64,000 bases of DNA from Arthrobacter sp. Edens01 (GTDB lineage Bacteria > Actinomycetota > Actinomycetes > Actinomycetales > Micrococcaceae), in contig NZ_LKIU01000005.1 in the NCBI RefSeq assembly GCF_001307035.1, positions 854,300-918,299 of the forward strand, written 5' to 3'. Positions within the stretch are counted from its first letter, which is position 1. The number at the start of each line of letters is the position of its first letter. Both the position numbers and the translations under genes were made by a program. Below, piece by piece: positions 1 through 8,302 of the stretch. A model generated the notes under the pieces. The model searched no databases. It was not told the origin of the DNA and was given only the letters and a program-made list of their open reading frames with translations.

Positions 1-29
1 GCCCGCTTCCCCGGGAACACCGGGGGGCT

Positions 30-67
30 GCAGGGCCCGCACCACGTGTGCGGGCCCTGCTCTGTTT
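30..67 (+). terminator. Rho-independent terminator
   Basis: A 13-bp perfect stem (positions 30-42 paired with 48-60) closes a 5-nt loop and is followed by TCTGTTT. It most likely ends a gene lying left of the window. The T tract is interrupted, but the stem is long and GC-rich. Confidence 0.8.
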
Positions 68-461
68 AACCCCTGGTTCCTCGCCTCGGGCCAGGACACC
101 GTGGCCGGCATTCCCACCTTCTGTGACAGCTGTTCACTCGTGGGACCACACCGGGTAACAGCCGCACCAGGGCGTGGGAACCACGGCCAGAACGTAGCCT
201 TACCAGCCCCCAAGCCGGCCTCTTGGGACCGGCACCTCATCCCCGACCCGGCGCATCGACACCCCGGCCTGGCTACCCCACCGTTCCCAGGGCCTGGGAA
301 CCGGATACAGGGGAAGAGATGTCCGTAGGCACGGTTTTCCTACCGTTGATAGTCGCTTCGGGAAGCACCGCTGTTCTGCGGCCAGCCGCCGGGCGCGCCG
401 GGAGGCTGCTCGGCAGGGGGTTTACCCGTCGAAAGCAGAACTGGCAGAAGACGCCAAATGG
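68..461. other. Intergenic stretch, no gene supported
   Basis: No convincing complete gene is seen here. Open frames exist on both strands, but their translations are Arg/Pro/Gly-rich in the way of GC-rich noncoding DNA. There is a short imperfect inverted repeat around 281-304 (CCGTTCCCAGG and CTGGGAACCGG arms) and a related GGGCGTGGGAACC-type word near 172. The function of these is unknown. The reading frame of the small protein that follows stays open back through this region without an obvious start. Confidence 0.4.
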
Positions 462-641
462 GTGGCGGGTATACTCCGCAACGATCCCGATGAACCCCAC
501 GTGCTGGTGCCCAAAAGGAAAGGCACGGGAACCGGCATGACCATAAACGTCGGAAACACCCGCGGCCGCGCAACGGTCATCATCTTTGCGGCGCTGGTTC
601 TGGTCCTACCCGTGGGACTGGGGATCTTGGCAGGCCTCTGA
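462..641 (+). CDS. Possible small single-pass membrane protein
   Basis: From GTG at 462 this frame gives 59 residues and ends with TGA at 639-641. The N-terminal half is polar (RNDPDEPHVLVPKRKGTG) and the C-terminus is one hydrophobic segment (ATVIIFAALVLVLPVGLGIL), which would make a C-tail anchored protein. The frame also reads sensibly upstream of GTG (AELAEDAKWVAG), so the true start may lie further left, but no ATG or good ribosome-binding site is visible there. An ATG at 537 would leave only 34 residues. The composition looks protein-like rather than random, but there is no family match and the start is unresolved. Confidence 0.3.
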   Translation: MAGILRNDPDEPHVLVPKRKGTGTGMTINVGNTRGRATVIIFAALVLVLPVGLGILAGL

Positions 642-695
642 GCGCCGGTGCTGCCGGCTGCATGGAACGCCCGAATCTCGACTAGGCTTGAGTCC

Positions 696-1469
696 ATGCG
701 TATTGCTAGGTTTATCCAGGACAGTGACCCTGCCTTCGGCGTCGTCGACGGTGAAGAAGGCCATGAAGAAATCGTCGTGATCAAGGGCGACCCGTTCTTT
801 TCCGGCGTCCAGCTCACGGGGGAGCGGCACAAGCTGGAGGACATGCGCCTCCTGGCTCCGATCATCCCTCGCAGCAAGGTCGTCGGCATCGGCAAGAACT
901 ACGCCGACCATGCCGCTGAAATGGGAGGGGAAGTCCCTCCTGCCCCGCTGATGTTCTTCAAACCGAATACGTCTGTGATCGGTCCGAATGACCCAATTGT
1001 GCTGCCGTCCTTCTCCGAGGAAGTCTCCTACGAAGCCGAGCTCGCCGTGGTTATTGGACGGATCTGCAAGGACGTTCCGCTGGAGCGCGTGGACGAAGTT
1101 GTCTTCGGGTATACCTGCGCCAACGACCTCACGGCACGGGACGCGCAGCGCACGGACAACCAGTGGGCCCGCGCCAAGGGTTTCGACACGTCCTGCCCCG
1201 TCGGCCCCTGGATCGAAACCGATCTGGACACGGACAGCCTCGCGATCCGTGCGTATCTGGACGGCGACCTGGTCCAGGACGGCAACACCTCAGAGATGAT
1301 CTGGGGAGTGAAGGAACTTGTCTCCTACGTTTCGCAGGCGTTTACCCTCCTTCCCGGTGACATCATCCTCACCGGGACCCCGGCCGGCGTCGGACAGATC
1401 ACCGACGGGCAGCGGATCGAAGTCCAGGTTGAGGGCATCGGTACGCTGGCTAACATCGCCCGCGGCTAG
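696..1469 (+). CDS. Fumarylacetoacetate hydrolase (FAH) family protein
   Basis: A 257-residue cytoplasmic protein of the FAH/HpcE fold, probably a metal-dependent hydrolase, isomerase or decarboxylase acting on a 2-oxo or beta-diketo acid. Family landmarks are KVVGIGKNYADHAAEMG, the metal-binding core with SYEAELAVVIG (the E-x-E pair), YTCANDLTARDAQ, and the C-terminal GDIILTGTPAGVG. The ATG at 696 is preferred over the longer frame because the protein then begins MRIARF, the usual family N-terminus. It lies upstream of a small membrane-protein gene and gltX, an order I recall from Arthrobacter relatives. The substrate cannot be told from sequence. Confidence 0.88.
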   Translation: MRIARFIQDSDPAFGVVDGEEGHEEIVVIKGDPFFSGVQLTGERHKLEDMRLLAPIIPRSKVVGIGKNYADHAAEMGGEVPPAPLMFFKPNTSVIGPNDPIVLPSFSEEVSYEAELAVVIGRICKDVPLERVDEVVFGYTCANDLTARDAQRTDNQWARAKGFDTSCPVGPWIETDLDTDSLAIRAYLDGDLVQDGNTSEMIWGVKELVSYVSQAFTLLPGDIILTGTPAGVGQITDGQRIEVQVEGIGTLANIARG

Positions 1470-1482
1470 GAAGCAGAAGGCG

Positions 1483-2076
1483 TTGACGGGGGGAACGCAA
1501 AAACTGCGCGTCGCGGATTTCCTGCCGGGTGTGCTGTGGGGCGGCGCCTTTGTCCTGGCCGCCTTCAGCAGCGGAATTACGACGCCGGCGGCCTGGGCCT
1601 GGGGCGCCGGGACTGTAGTGCTGCTGCTCGTCTTCCCCTGGGTGCTCGTCCGTACCCTCGACAGCAGGGGAGACCTGCGTTCCTCCATTGCACGGGCGCC
1701 TGTGACGCCCGTAATCCTGGGCGCAGGAGCTCTGTGCTTCATCCTGCTGCGGCTGATTCTCTGGCTGGACGGTCCGCGGGTCCTGGCGGCGGCGGTCTTC
1801 GCGATGCTCGCTTCGTATGCGGTCGTCCTGGTTCTGGCCCGGGCGGTGAAGCTGGACTGGCCGTCCGTAAGTACGGGAGCCGCCGTCGTCGTTATTCCGT
1901 TTTTGCTGTCTGCCCTGACTGGTGGGTTCGCCCTGCCAGTGGCTGCCGCGCTCCTGCTGTGTCTTTTGCTGGTTCCGCAGCCTCGCACCCGCTGGCAGCT
2001 GGTATTGGGGTCAGCCGCGGCGGGCGCCGCGGTGGGTGGAGGACTGTTTACGCTGCTGCAGGGCCTGCCAGCGTAA
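1483..2076 (+). CDS. Hypothetical polytopic membrane protein
   Basis: A 197-residue protein almost entirely made of hydrophobic helices, with about five or six predicted membrane segments: VLWGGAFVLAAFSS, AGTVVLLLVFPWVLV, VILGAGALCFILLRLIL, VLAAAVFAMLASYAVVLVLA, FALPVAAALLLCLLL and a final Gly/Ala-rich helix. TTG at 1483 is chosen because AGGA at 1468-1471 precedes it and the FAH stop lies at 1467-1469; the frame stays open further upstream inside the FAH gene, but that is unlikely to be used. The gene sits between the FAH gene and gltX on the same strand and is probably cotranscribed. I recognise no family. Confidence 0.65.
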   Translation: MTGGTQKLRVADFLPGVLWGGAFVLAAFSSGITTPAAWAWGAGTVVLLLVFPWVLVRTLDSRGDLRSSIARAPVTPVILGAGALCFILLRLILWLDGPRVLAAAVFAMLASYAVVLVLARAVKLDWPSVSTGAAVVVIPFLLSALTGGFALPVAAALLLCLLLVPQPRTRWQLVLGSAAAGAAVGGGLFTLLQGLPA

Positions 2077-2110
2077 GGGGATTGGCAGCAGCGACTAAAC
2101 TGGGTTAATC

Positions 2111-3631
2111 ATGACTACTGAGCCCACTTCCTTCGCTGATCTGCCCACCGTCGACGACAACACTCCGGTGCGGGTCCGTTTCTGCCCGTCTCCCACCGGC
2201 ACGCCCCATGTCGGCCTGATCCGTACAGCCCTTTTCAACTGGGCCTACGCCAAGCACACCGGCGGCAAGATGATCTTCCGCATCGAAGACACCGACTCGG
2301 CCCGGGACAGCGAGGAGAGCTTCCTGCAGCTTCTTGACGCGCTCGACTGGCTTGGAATCACCTGGGATGAAGGTGTCAACGTGGGTGGCCCGCACGAGCC
2401 GTACCGCCAGTCCCAGCGCGGCGAGATCTACCAGGACGTCATTGCCAAGCTCAAGGACGCCGGGCACCTGTACGAGTCCTACTCCACGCCGGAGGAAATC
2501 GAAGCCCGTCACCGTGCTGCCGGCCGTGACATCAAGCTAGGCTACGACAATTACGACCGGAACCTCACCGAAGAGCAGATCGCAGCGTTCAAGGCTGAGG
2601 GCCGCGAGCCGGTGCTGCGCGTGCGCATGCCGGATGAAGACATCACGTTCAATGACCTGGTCCGCGGCGAAATCACGTTCAAGGCCGGCACTGTTCCGGA
2701 CTTCGTCGTGGTGCGCGCAAACGGCGCCCCGCTTTACACCCTGGTAAACCCGGTTGACGACGCCCTCATGGGCATCACCCACGTGCTCCGCGGCGAAGAC
2801 CTGCTCTCCTCCACACCGCGCCAGATCGCCCTCTACCGCGCACTGATCGACGTCGGAGTGGCTCAGTACATGCCGCTCTTTGGCCACCTGCCGTACGTTA
2901 TGGGAGCGGGGAACAAGAAGCTCTCCAAGCGTGATCCGGAATCGAGCCTGTTCCTGCACCGCGAACGCGGGTTCATTCCCGAGGGCCTGCTGAACTACCT
3001 GTCCCTGCTCGGCTGGTCGCTCTCCGCCGACGAGGACATTTTCACTGTGGACCAGCTCGTGGAGAACTTCGACATCCACGATGTGCTCTCCAACCCGGCA
3101 CGATTCGATATCAAGAAGGCTGAGGCCATCAACGGCACGCACGTGCGGATGCTGGAGCCTGCCGATTTCCGTAACCGTCTGGTCCCGTACCTGCAGCATG
3201 CCGGCCTGGTAGGGGAGCAGCTGACTGAACGCGAAGAAGAGATCCTCACCGAGGCAGCGCCCCTGGTCCAGGAGCGCATCACCCTGCTGGGCGAAGCTCC
3301 GGACATGCTCGGCTTCCTGTTCAAGGCCGACGACGCCATTGACGTTGCCGACGACGCCCGCAAGGGTCTGCCCGCCAACCTCACCGAGGTGCTGGACGCC
3401 ACTTTGACCGCCCTCGAGCCGGTTCAGGAGTGGACAGCTGAGAACATCCAGGCCGCCCTGCGCCAGGCCCTGGTCGAGGACATGGGCATCAAGCCGCGCC
3501 ATGCCTTCGGCCCGGTCCGTACCGCTGTCTCCGGGCGCCGGATCTCGCCGCCGCTCTTCGAATCCATGGTGATCCTGGGCCGCGAGTCCTCCCTGGCACG
3601 TATCCGCTCCTTCCGCGCCGCGGAGGCGTAA
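2111..3631 (+). CDS. gltX: Glutamate--tRNA ligase
   Basis: A 506-residue class Ic aminoacyl-tRNA synthetase that charges tRNA-Glu with glutamate. The HIGH signature appears as [11 protein letters not shown] (about residues 26-36) and the KMSKS loop as KLSKR at 270-274. The C-terminal anticodon-binding region is complete. ATG at 2111 gives the usual family length; the short N-terminal extension before [11 protein letters not shown] is common in actinobacteria. Actinobacteria usually misacylate tRNA-Gln with this enzyme and then amidate it, so its position about 0.9 kb before tRNA-Gln and tRNA-Glu genes is fitting. An HAD phosphatase follows 7 nt later. Confidence 0.97.
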   Translation: MTTEPTSFADLPTVDDNTPVRVRFCPSPTGTPHVGLIRTALFNWAYAKHTGGKMIFRIEDTDSARDSEESFLQLLDALDWLGITWDEGVNVGGPHEPYRQSQRGEIYQDVIAKLKDAGHLYESYSTPEEIEARHRAAGRDIKLGYDNYDRNLTEEQIAAFKAEGREPVLRVRMPDEDITFNDLVRGEITFKAGTVPDFVVVRANGAPLYTLVNPVDDALMGITHVLRGEDLLSSTPRQIALYRALIDVGVAQYMPLFGHLPYVMGAGNKKLSKRDPESSLFLHRERGFIPEGLLNYLSLLGWSLSADEDIFTVDQLVENFDIHDVLSNPARFDIKKAEAINGTHVRMLEPADFRNRLVPYLQHAGLVGEQLTEREEEILTEAAPLVQERITLLGEAPDMLGFLFKADDAIDVADDARKGLPANLTEVLDATLTALEPVQEWTAENIQAALRQALVEDMGIKPRHAFGPVRTAVSGRRISPPLFESMVILGRESSLARIRSFRAAEA

Positions 3632-3638
3632 GCAATCC

Positions 3639-4385
3639 ATGAGTGAACTGCGGAGCGGCAGGCCCACGGGGGTGCTCTTTGATATCGACGAGACCCTCGT
3701 GGACCTCCGCACCGCCATGGGCAACACGCTGCGCGAAATCAGCGCACGGGATCTGGCGCACTTCACCGAAGAGGACTGGGCTGCCTACCAGCGCCTCTAC
3801 ACAGCGGACCCGCAGGGCTACTACGACCGCTATCTTGCCGGTGAACTCAGCTTCACCCGCCAGCGGCTGCTCCGGGTAGCCCACGCCCAGCAGGCCCACG
3901 GTCTGCCGGCGTTCGACGGCGATGCCGAGGAAGCCTGGAACGCAGCCTACGACGAGGTGCTCCCGGGGCACTTCAAACCGTTCGACGACGTTGTGCCCGT
4001 CCTGGACCAGCTGGACGCCCTGGAGATTCCCTACGGCGCTGTCAGCAACAACGTCCATGACTACCAGCGCGCCAAGCTCGACGCTGCCGGGCTGGAACGC
4101 ATCCAGATCCTGGTGGGTATTGACGCTGTGGGTGCTGCCAAGCCGGATCCTGCGATCTTCCTGGAGGGCGTGCGCCTGCTCGGTACCGATCCGGTCAGGA
4201 CGCTCTATGTCGGGGATAACCCCGTAGTGGATGGACGTGGGGCATTAGCTGCCGGACTGCAGGCATTGTGGGTAGAGCGCAGCGGGAGCAGAGAGCTTCG
4301 CGCCGCCCACCCGGACCTACCGGTATCCGGGAGCCTTGCTGCTGTGCCGGCAATGGTGGGTCAGTCCTCGCCTGCGCCTGGCTAG
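3639..4385 (+). CDS. HAD family hydrolase
   Basis: A 248-residue haloacid-dehalogenase-type phosphatase. Motif I is FDIDETLVD with the nucleophile Asp15 and acid/base Asp17, motif II is the VSNN segment, motif III is the Lys in AAKPDPAIF, and motif IV is YVGDNPVVD. An alpha-helical cap lies between motifs I and II (C1-type cap). The substrate is probably a small phosphorylated metabolite, but which one is unknown. It starts 7 nt after gltX and is probably translated from the same transcript. No terminator is visible between it and the tRNA promoter at 4409. Confidence 0.88.
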   Translation: MSELRSGRPTGVLFDIDETLVDLRTAMGNTLREISARDLAHFTEEDWAAYQRLYTADPQGYYDRYLAGELSFTRQRLLRVAHAQQAHGLPAFDGDAEEAWNAAYDEVLPGHFKPFDDVVPVLDQLDALEIPYGAVSNNVHDYQRAKLDAAGLERIQILVGIDAVGAAKPDPAIFLEGVRLLGTDPVRTLYVGDNPVVDGRGALAAGLQALWVERSGSRELRAAHPDLPVSGSLAAVPAMVGQSSPAPG

Positions 4386-4408
4386 GCGGAGAAGGGACCG
4401 CGGCCGTT

Positions 4409-4437
4409 TTGCACGCTGGCCGGAACCCGTGTATAGT
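4409..4437 (+). promoter_or_regulatory. Promoter of the tRNA-Gln/tRNA-Glu pair
   Basis: TTGCAC (4409-4414) and TATAGT (4432-4437) are separated by 17 nt, a near-consensus vegetative sigma promoter. It lies about 65 nt upstream of the mature tRNA-Gln 5' end and immediately after the HAD stop codon. Confidence 0.75.
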
Positions 4438-4502
4438 AATAACTCGTGCTGAGGGGTTGAAGCCGGAAGTTGAACCTTCTGGAACGGCCCGGATGAGCAC
4501 AT

Positions 4503-4574
4503 TGGGATATGGTGTAATTGGCAACACAACGGTTTCTGGTACCGTCATTCTAGGTTCGAGTCCTGGTATCCCAG
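4503..4574 (+). tRNA. tRNA-Gln (anticodon CTG)
   Basis: A complete cloverleaf. The acceptor stem TGGGATA (4503-4509) pairs with TATCCCA (4567-4573) and the discriminator is G4574. The anticodon arm is ACGGT-TTCTGGT-ACCGT with CTG at the centre, and the T-loop is GTTCGAGTC. CCA is not encoded. A strong promoter lies just upstream and tRNA-Glu follows 124 nt later with no promoter of its own that I can see, so the two are probably cotranscribed. Confidence 0.95.
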
Positions 4575-4698
4575 CGCTAATCAGCCTACGCGGAATGCGA
4601 AGTTGATATGAAGCAGAAGAGTATGAAATACTTTTCGAGTTGATTCATTGAATCGACAAGGAAGTACCGGAGGCAATACATATCCGAGTACTGTACAC

Positions 4699-4771
4699 GG
4701 CCCCATCGTATAGCGGCCTAGTACGTCGCCCTCTCACGGCGATAACGCGGGTTCGAATCCCGCTGGGGTCA
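4699..4771 (+). tRNA. tRNA-Glu (anticodon CTC)
   Basis: A complete cloverleaf. The acceptor stem GGCCCCA (4699-4705) pairs with TGGGGTC (4764-4770) and the discriminator is A4771. The anticodon arm is TCGCC-CTCTCAC-GGCGA with anticodon CTC, and the T-loop is GGTTCGAATCC. A terminator begins 5 nt later. The AT-richer polysaccharide island starts directly downstream; tRNA 3' ends are common integration points, but I found no repeat of this 3' end at the far side of the island. Confidence 0.96.
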
Positions 4772-4776
4772 CAGGG

Positions 4777-4810
4777 AAGGGTCCTAGACGGAAACGTTTA
4801 GGACCCTTTT
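4777..4810 (+). terminator. Terminator of the tRNA transcript
   Basis: AAGGGTCCTAGACG (4777-4790) pairs with CGTTTAGGACCCTT (4795-4808) around a GAAA tetraloop, followed by a short T run. It is a long near-perfect hairpin placed 5 nt after tRNA-Glu. Confidence 0.9.
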
Positions 4811-4910
4811 GCATGTCTTAAATACAACGAATATGTTTACGACTCGGTACTCTGTATCATGACACTCTGTACGGTGAATGTATTACATGCTTTGAACCAG
4901 GAGTTGTCTC

Positions 4911-6764
4911 TTGACCGATTTTTTCAAATTGCCCGCTCCGTATGTTGATTTTGCGGTCATATCCTTAGGCAATGAAGAGCCAGATCCCCACCGGTCGCTT
5001 AGCAGTCTAGAGAGATACGGATTTCATTGTCAGGTTGTAGGTGACAAGACCACCGGCCGTACGGTCTTTGTGGCGGCGTCCGGTCAGGGTGTGAACCGTG
5101 ACAACATCGGAATCTTTGGTATGTCTGGAATCGGCATGCAAGAGGGCCGAATCGTAGTTCCTTGGGACGGAATCTCAAGAGAGTCGCTGGAGGAACTTGA
5201 TCCCGAAACTGGTTCCTATACGACATTCGATGTCAGGCCGGGCCTGTCCCTAGTCAAAACTGATCTGTTCGGTTATGGACACAGCTTCGCCTCACAACAC
5301 CCGGGCCTAGCTATCGCGAGCAACAGGCTGCATCTACACAAAATCGTGATGGCGGCATTCTCCATAGATATCCGGCCAAACGCCGCCGCTGTGGTGGGAA
5401 GTTTCTTCAGCGAGCATGGCTTCTTTACGCAACAATCTGCACTTAGTTGTACGCTGATAGACGGTGTCCGACTGGTGCCCGTATCCGTCGACGTGGAAAT
5501 AAGAGATGCCACAATCTCTTACCCCGAGAAACCGCTTTTTTCATGGGCTATGAACCCAATGGGAAAGTCCTATAAGGATCTTATAGAGGCAGGCGTTAGG
5601 AAAATAGTTTACAATGCCAAGGGCATTGCAGAGACTACATTGTTTCAGACAGCCGTTGTTGACTTATCGGGTGGCAAGGATAGCCGACTTGCCTTTGGCG
5701 CTATAACCCGCGTTCCTGGATGGGACCAAAAAGCCCGCGTGAACACTGCTCGTGTTCCCAATTCCGAAGACGTTGAAATTGCAGCCGGGATAGTGAGCGC
5801 TTATGGGGCGTCATACTTTGATGGCGATACAGTGGAACAGTATCCACTAACCCTGGAGGATAATCTACGATTCTGGCGAAGTTATTTTTTTGGCGAGTAC
5901 CATCGCATGGCGGCAGGGGCCTGGAGCAACCAGGGGAAGAATCGGAGCAGCATTCAGGTTGGCGGGGCGAATGGGGAAATTTATCGCTCGTTCTGGACCA
6001 CTGTAGTGGACAGGTACCTTGAGAAGGGACAAAGCTCTGAGGAATTCGTCAAGACTTTCATATCGTCCATAGCGGTCAGTGGAAGATACACCGTCGAACA
6101 GTTAAATAGATTGGTGACTGCACTTACAGACGAGCTTGAGTCATATCCTTCGAAGTCTATACATGAAAAAATAGAAGACCACTATATGTTCAACCGGAAT
6201 CGGTCCCATTGTGGGCTTCGTGGATTTACCTTCTATCACGACAGGCTGACGTGGTATCCGTTACTATCCGCTGATCTATTAGCGGCTTCTCGGTCTTTGG
6301 ACTACACAGAACGTGCGAGCAATCGGGTGATTTATGACGTTCTTAAGGGTCTCGACCCGAAACTTTTATCTTTTCGTTTCGACGGTGTTGACGATCCCTT
6401 CCATGCGCACCGAACGGAGTATCGCAGAGCGGTAACGGATGAATCAACCGGAGAGTGGGAGGCGGCCCAGCAGGCGGCTGCTTCAAAGATTCAAAGCAGA
6501 CGTGCCGGCCGCAAGCAGCGTATGGCCTGGCCAGCGCTGACGGAATACGTAGCGAGAGAGGCCAAAACGGCGCTTGGGCAGCTTAGGCGAATGGATCAGA
6601 GTACACGAGACCTGATTCCGTCGGGATTGGAGCAACGCTTAGACGAGAGCATGCGGACTCCAAGTATTGGCTACCAACTAGCTTCCCGTATATTGGCGGT
6701 CTGGGACGCTGTACGTCCAGTAGAATTTGAGAAAAACGAATCACAGTCCGGCGAAGCCCTATGA
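4911..6764 (+). CDS. Asparagine-synthase-like ATP-dependent ligase
   Basis: A 617-residue protein whose C-terminal two-thirds resembles the synthetase half of asparagine synthase. The ATP-pyrophosphatase P-loop is SGGKDS at 253-258 and a helical region with NRSHCGLRGF and a YPLLSADL segment follows, as in that family. The enzyme would adenylate a carboxylate and transfer an amine or another nucleophile. The N-terminus lacks the Cys2 of class II glutaminases, so it probably does not hydrolyse glutamine itself. TTG at 4911 is supported by AGGAG at 4899-4903. As the first gene of the island it may modify a sugar acid or an amino-acid substituent of the polymer, which is inference. Confidence 0.65.
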   Translation: MTDFFKLPAPYVDFAVISLGNEEPDPHRSLSSLERYGFHCQVVGDKTTGRTVFVAASGQGVNRDNIGIFGMSGIGMQEGRIVVPWDGISRESLEELDPETGSYTTFDVRPGLSLVKTDLFGYGHSFASQHPGLAIASNRLHLHKIVMAAFSIDIRPNAAAVVGSFFSEHGFFTQQSALSCTLIDGVRLVPVSVDVEIRDATISYPEKPLFSWAMNPMGKSYKDLIEAGVRKIVYNAKGIAETTLFQTAVVDLSGGKDSRLAFGAITRVPGWDQKARVNTARVPNSEDVEIAAGIVSAYGASYFDGDTVEQYPLTLEDNLRFWRSYFFGEYHRMAAGAWSNQGKNRSSIQVGGANGEIYRSFWTTVVDRYLEKGQSSEEFVKTFISSIAVSGRYTVEQLNRLVTALTDELESYPSKSIHEKIEDHYMFNRNRSHCGLRGFTFYHDRLTWYPLLSADLLAASRSLDYTERASNRVIYDVLKGLDPKLLSFRFDGVDDPFHAHRTEYRRAVTDESTGEWEAAQQAAASKIQSRRAGRKQRMAWPALTEYVAREAKTALGQLRRMDQSTRDLIPSGLEQRLDESMRTPSIGYQLASRILAVWDAVRPVEFEKNESQSGEAL

Positions 6765-6810
6765 CGCACAGTTGTGTCATGGCGCCGAGCTTGACTTTCT
6801 CTAAGCGTAC

Positions 6811-8301
6811 TTGGGGGCCAAATTGGACGCGCCAATAACGTCAGCCGTGCCTGACTATTTACCAGTGGCAATCGTGACGGAAGAATCGATTTCATATTGT
6901 CTGAGCGTACCCTCGGCAGGGGACCATATCGGTAAGCACCTTTTATCGACTGGTAGCTTCTACGAGAGCGAGTTGCTCAAGGCGCTGCGGAGATTGGTTG
7001 GTGCTGAGGATGTCGTAGTCGATGTAGGAGCGAACATTGGAAACCACACAGTCTACTTCGCTGGTGTGCTTCGCTGCAAAGTAATTGCCGTCGAGCCCAT
7101 TCCAATTATAGCGGATATTCTTAGGCGCAATGTCGCCAATAACGGCTTGTTAAATAGTGTTGCTGTTCACCAGTTAGCCCTGGGTGCCTCTGAAGGTCGA
7201 GCGGAAATAGAGATGTTCGATGCGGCAAATTATGGAGGAACGACACTCCGAGTAGGCGAGAACGGCGATATCCAGGTTACACAACTGGACACTCTAATTT
7301 CAGAAACCGTAGATTTGATAAAGATCGACGCAGAGGGCATGGATTATCAGGTCTTGCTGGGCGCACGTGAAATTATCGAAAATGATATGCCGGCCATAGT
7401 TATCGAAGCCATGACGGACCAAGCACTCAATGAGATTGATGATTTTCTAGCGCCTCTCGGGTACTCAATTGTCGGACAGTACAATGCCACCCCCACCTAC
7501 GTTTTTCTACCCATGCGAACAACCGAACAGGTGCGGCGGGCCATTCGCTTTCTTGGACTTTCAGCGGCTAATCAACAAGTGTTACAGCGTTCGCAGGAGG
7601 CAACGCTTCGCCAGGTCGGTCGTTACGCAGAAAGGCTCTCAACTGAGACTTATGCGCGAATCATGAAGCAGATTGACGAAGGAGAGACGCCTGCAGGCTC
7701 AGAGACCACGAATGCTCGTGCCTCGGAGGGAAACGCAGCAGCACTGGAACGGCGTCTGCATAACTTGGAGGCAACTCTTGGGTCTGAGCGCACTGCGTTC
7801 AAGAAACTCACTGAAAGATTCAATGAGGTTGCATGCCGTGCACAGCGATTTGAACAAGATCTTTCGACAAGAAGTCAAAGAATGACGGATTGGCGGAATC
7901 TGGAGATGTCCGCTACAAGCGGCGACCTAGATAACTTGATGAAAAGTTTTCTAAATGAAATCGGACAGCCAATACAGAATGCTGCTGAAATCGTAAAAAA
8001 CCTTCAATCGGAAAACCGTCTCATGAAATCAGCTGTCGAAGCCGCGGCCCAGAATGAAAAGCAGTTCACCGAGCAGATGCGGACGTTGACGGTGTCGAGG
8101 GGCGAATTTGGGCGTCAAAACAGACGCCTCAATAAGCAACTGTTGGACATGTCGAGGGCTCTTGAGCATCAGCGGGCAGAGAATGTGAAGTTGCGTGCTG
8201 ATGCCAACAAGAAGGCGCAAGCGCCGCTCTATAGATGGTTGCTTGTCCCTCGTAATGTCTTACGGAATATAAAGAAACGGCTAGCGCTCGGGGGAGAATG
8301 A
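6811..8301 (+). CDS. FkbM family methyltransferase with coiled-coil tail
   Basis: A 496-residue protein. About residues 20-230 form an FkbM-type SAM-dependent methyltransferase, with the SAM-binding loop VDVGANIGNHT beginning at 70, then VIAVEPIP and LIKIDAEGMD. Family members O-methylate sugars or polyketides. The rest (about 280-470) is Glu/Lys/Arg/Gln-rich with heptad-like spacing, ending in a basic hydrophobic segment (LYRWLLVPRNVL) that could touch the membrane. The start is uncertain: TTG at 6811 has no good ribosome-binding site, and GTG codons slightly downstream are alternatives. It ends 1 nt before the next gene. It probably methylates the island's polysaccharide. Confidence 0.75.
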   Translation: MGAKLDAPITSAVPDYLPVAIVTEESISYCLSVPSAGDHIGKHLLSTGSFYESELLKALRRLVGAEDVVVDVGANIGNHTVYFAGVLRCKVIAVEPIPIIADILRRNVANNGLLNSVAVHQLALGASEGRAEIEMFDAANYGGTTLRVGENGDIQVTQLDTLISETVDLIKIDAEGMDYQVLLGAREIIENDMPAIVIEAMTDQALNEIDDFLAPLGYSIVGQYNATPTYVFLPMRTTEQVRRAIRFLGLSAANQQVLQRSQEATLRQVGRYAERLSTETYARIMKQIDEGETPAGSETTNARASEGNAAALERRLHNLEATLGSERTAFKKLTERFNEVACRAQRFEQDLSTRSQRMTDWRNLEMSATSGDLDNLMKSFLNEIGQPIQNAAEIVKNLQSENRLMKSAVEAAAQNEKQFTEQMRTLTVSRGEFGRQNRRLNKQLLDMSRALEHQRAENVKLRADANKKAQAPLYRWLLVPRNVLRNIKKRLALGGE

Positions 8302-8302
8302 C

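Noticed and set aside
2537-3766. 409-codon minus-strand frame across gltX
   Set aside because: It lies antisense to a complete, motif-verified gltX. Such long antisense frames arise from GC-rich codon bias, and its translation has no recognisable motif.
4836-4860. Promoter for the island (TTTACG ... TATCAT)
   Set aside because: The two elements are only 13 nt apart, too short for a normal vegetative promoter, so it was not listed.
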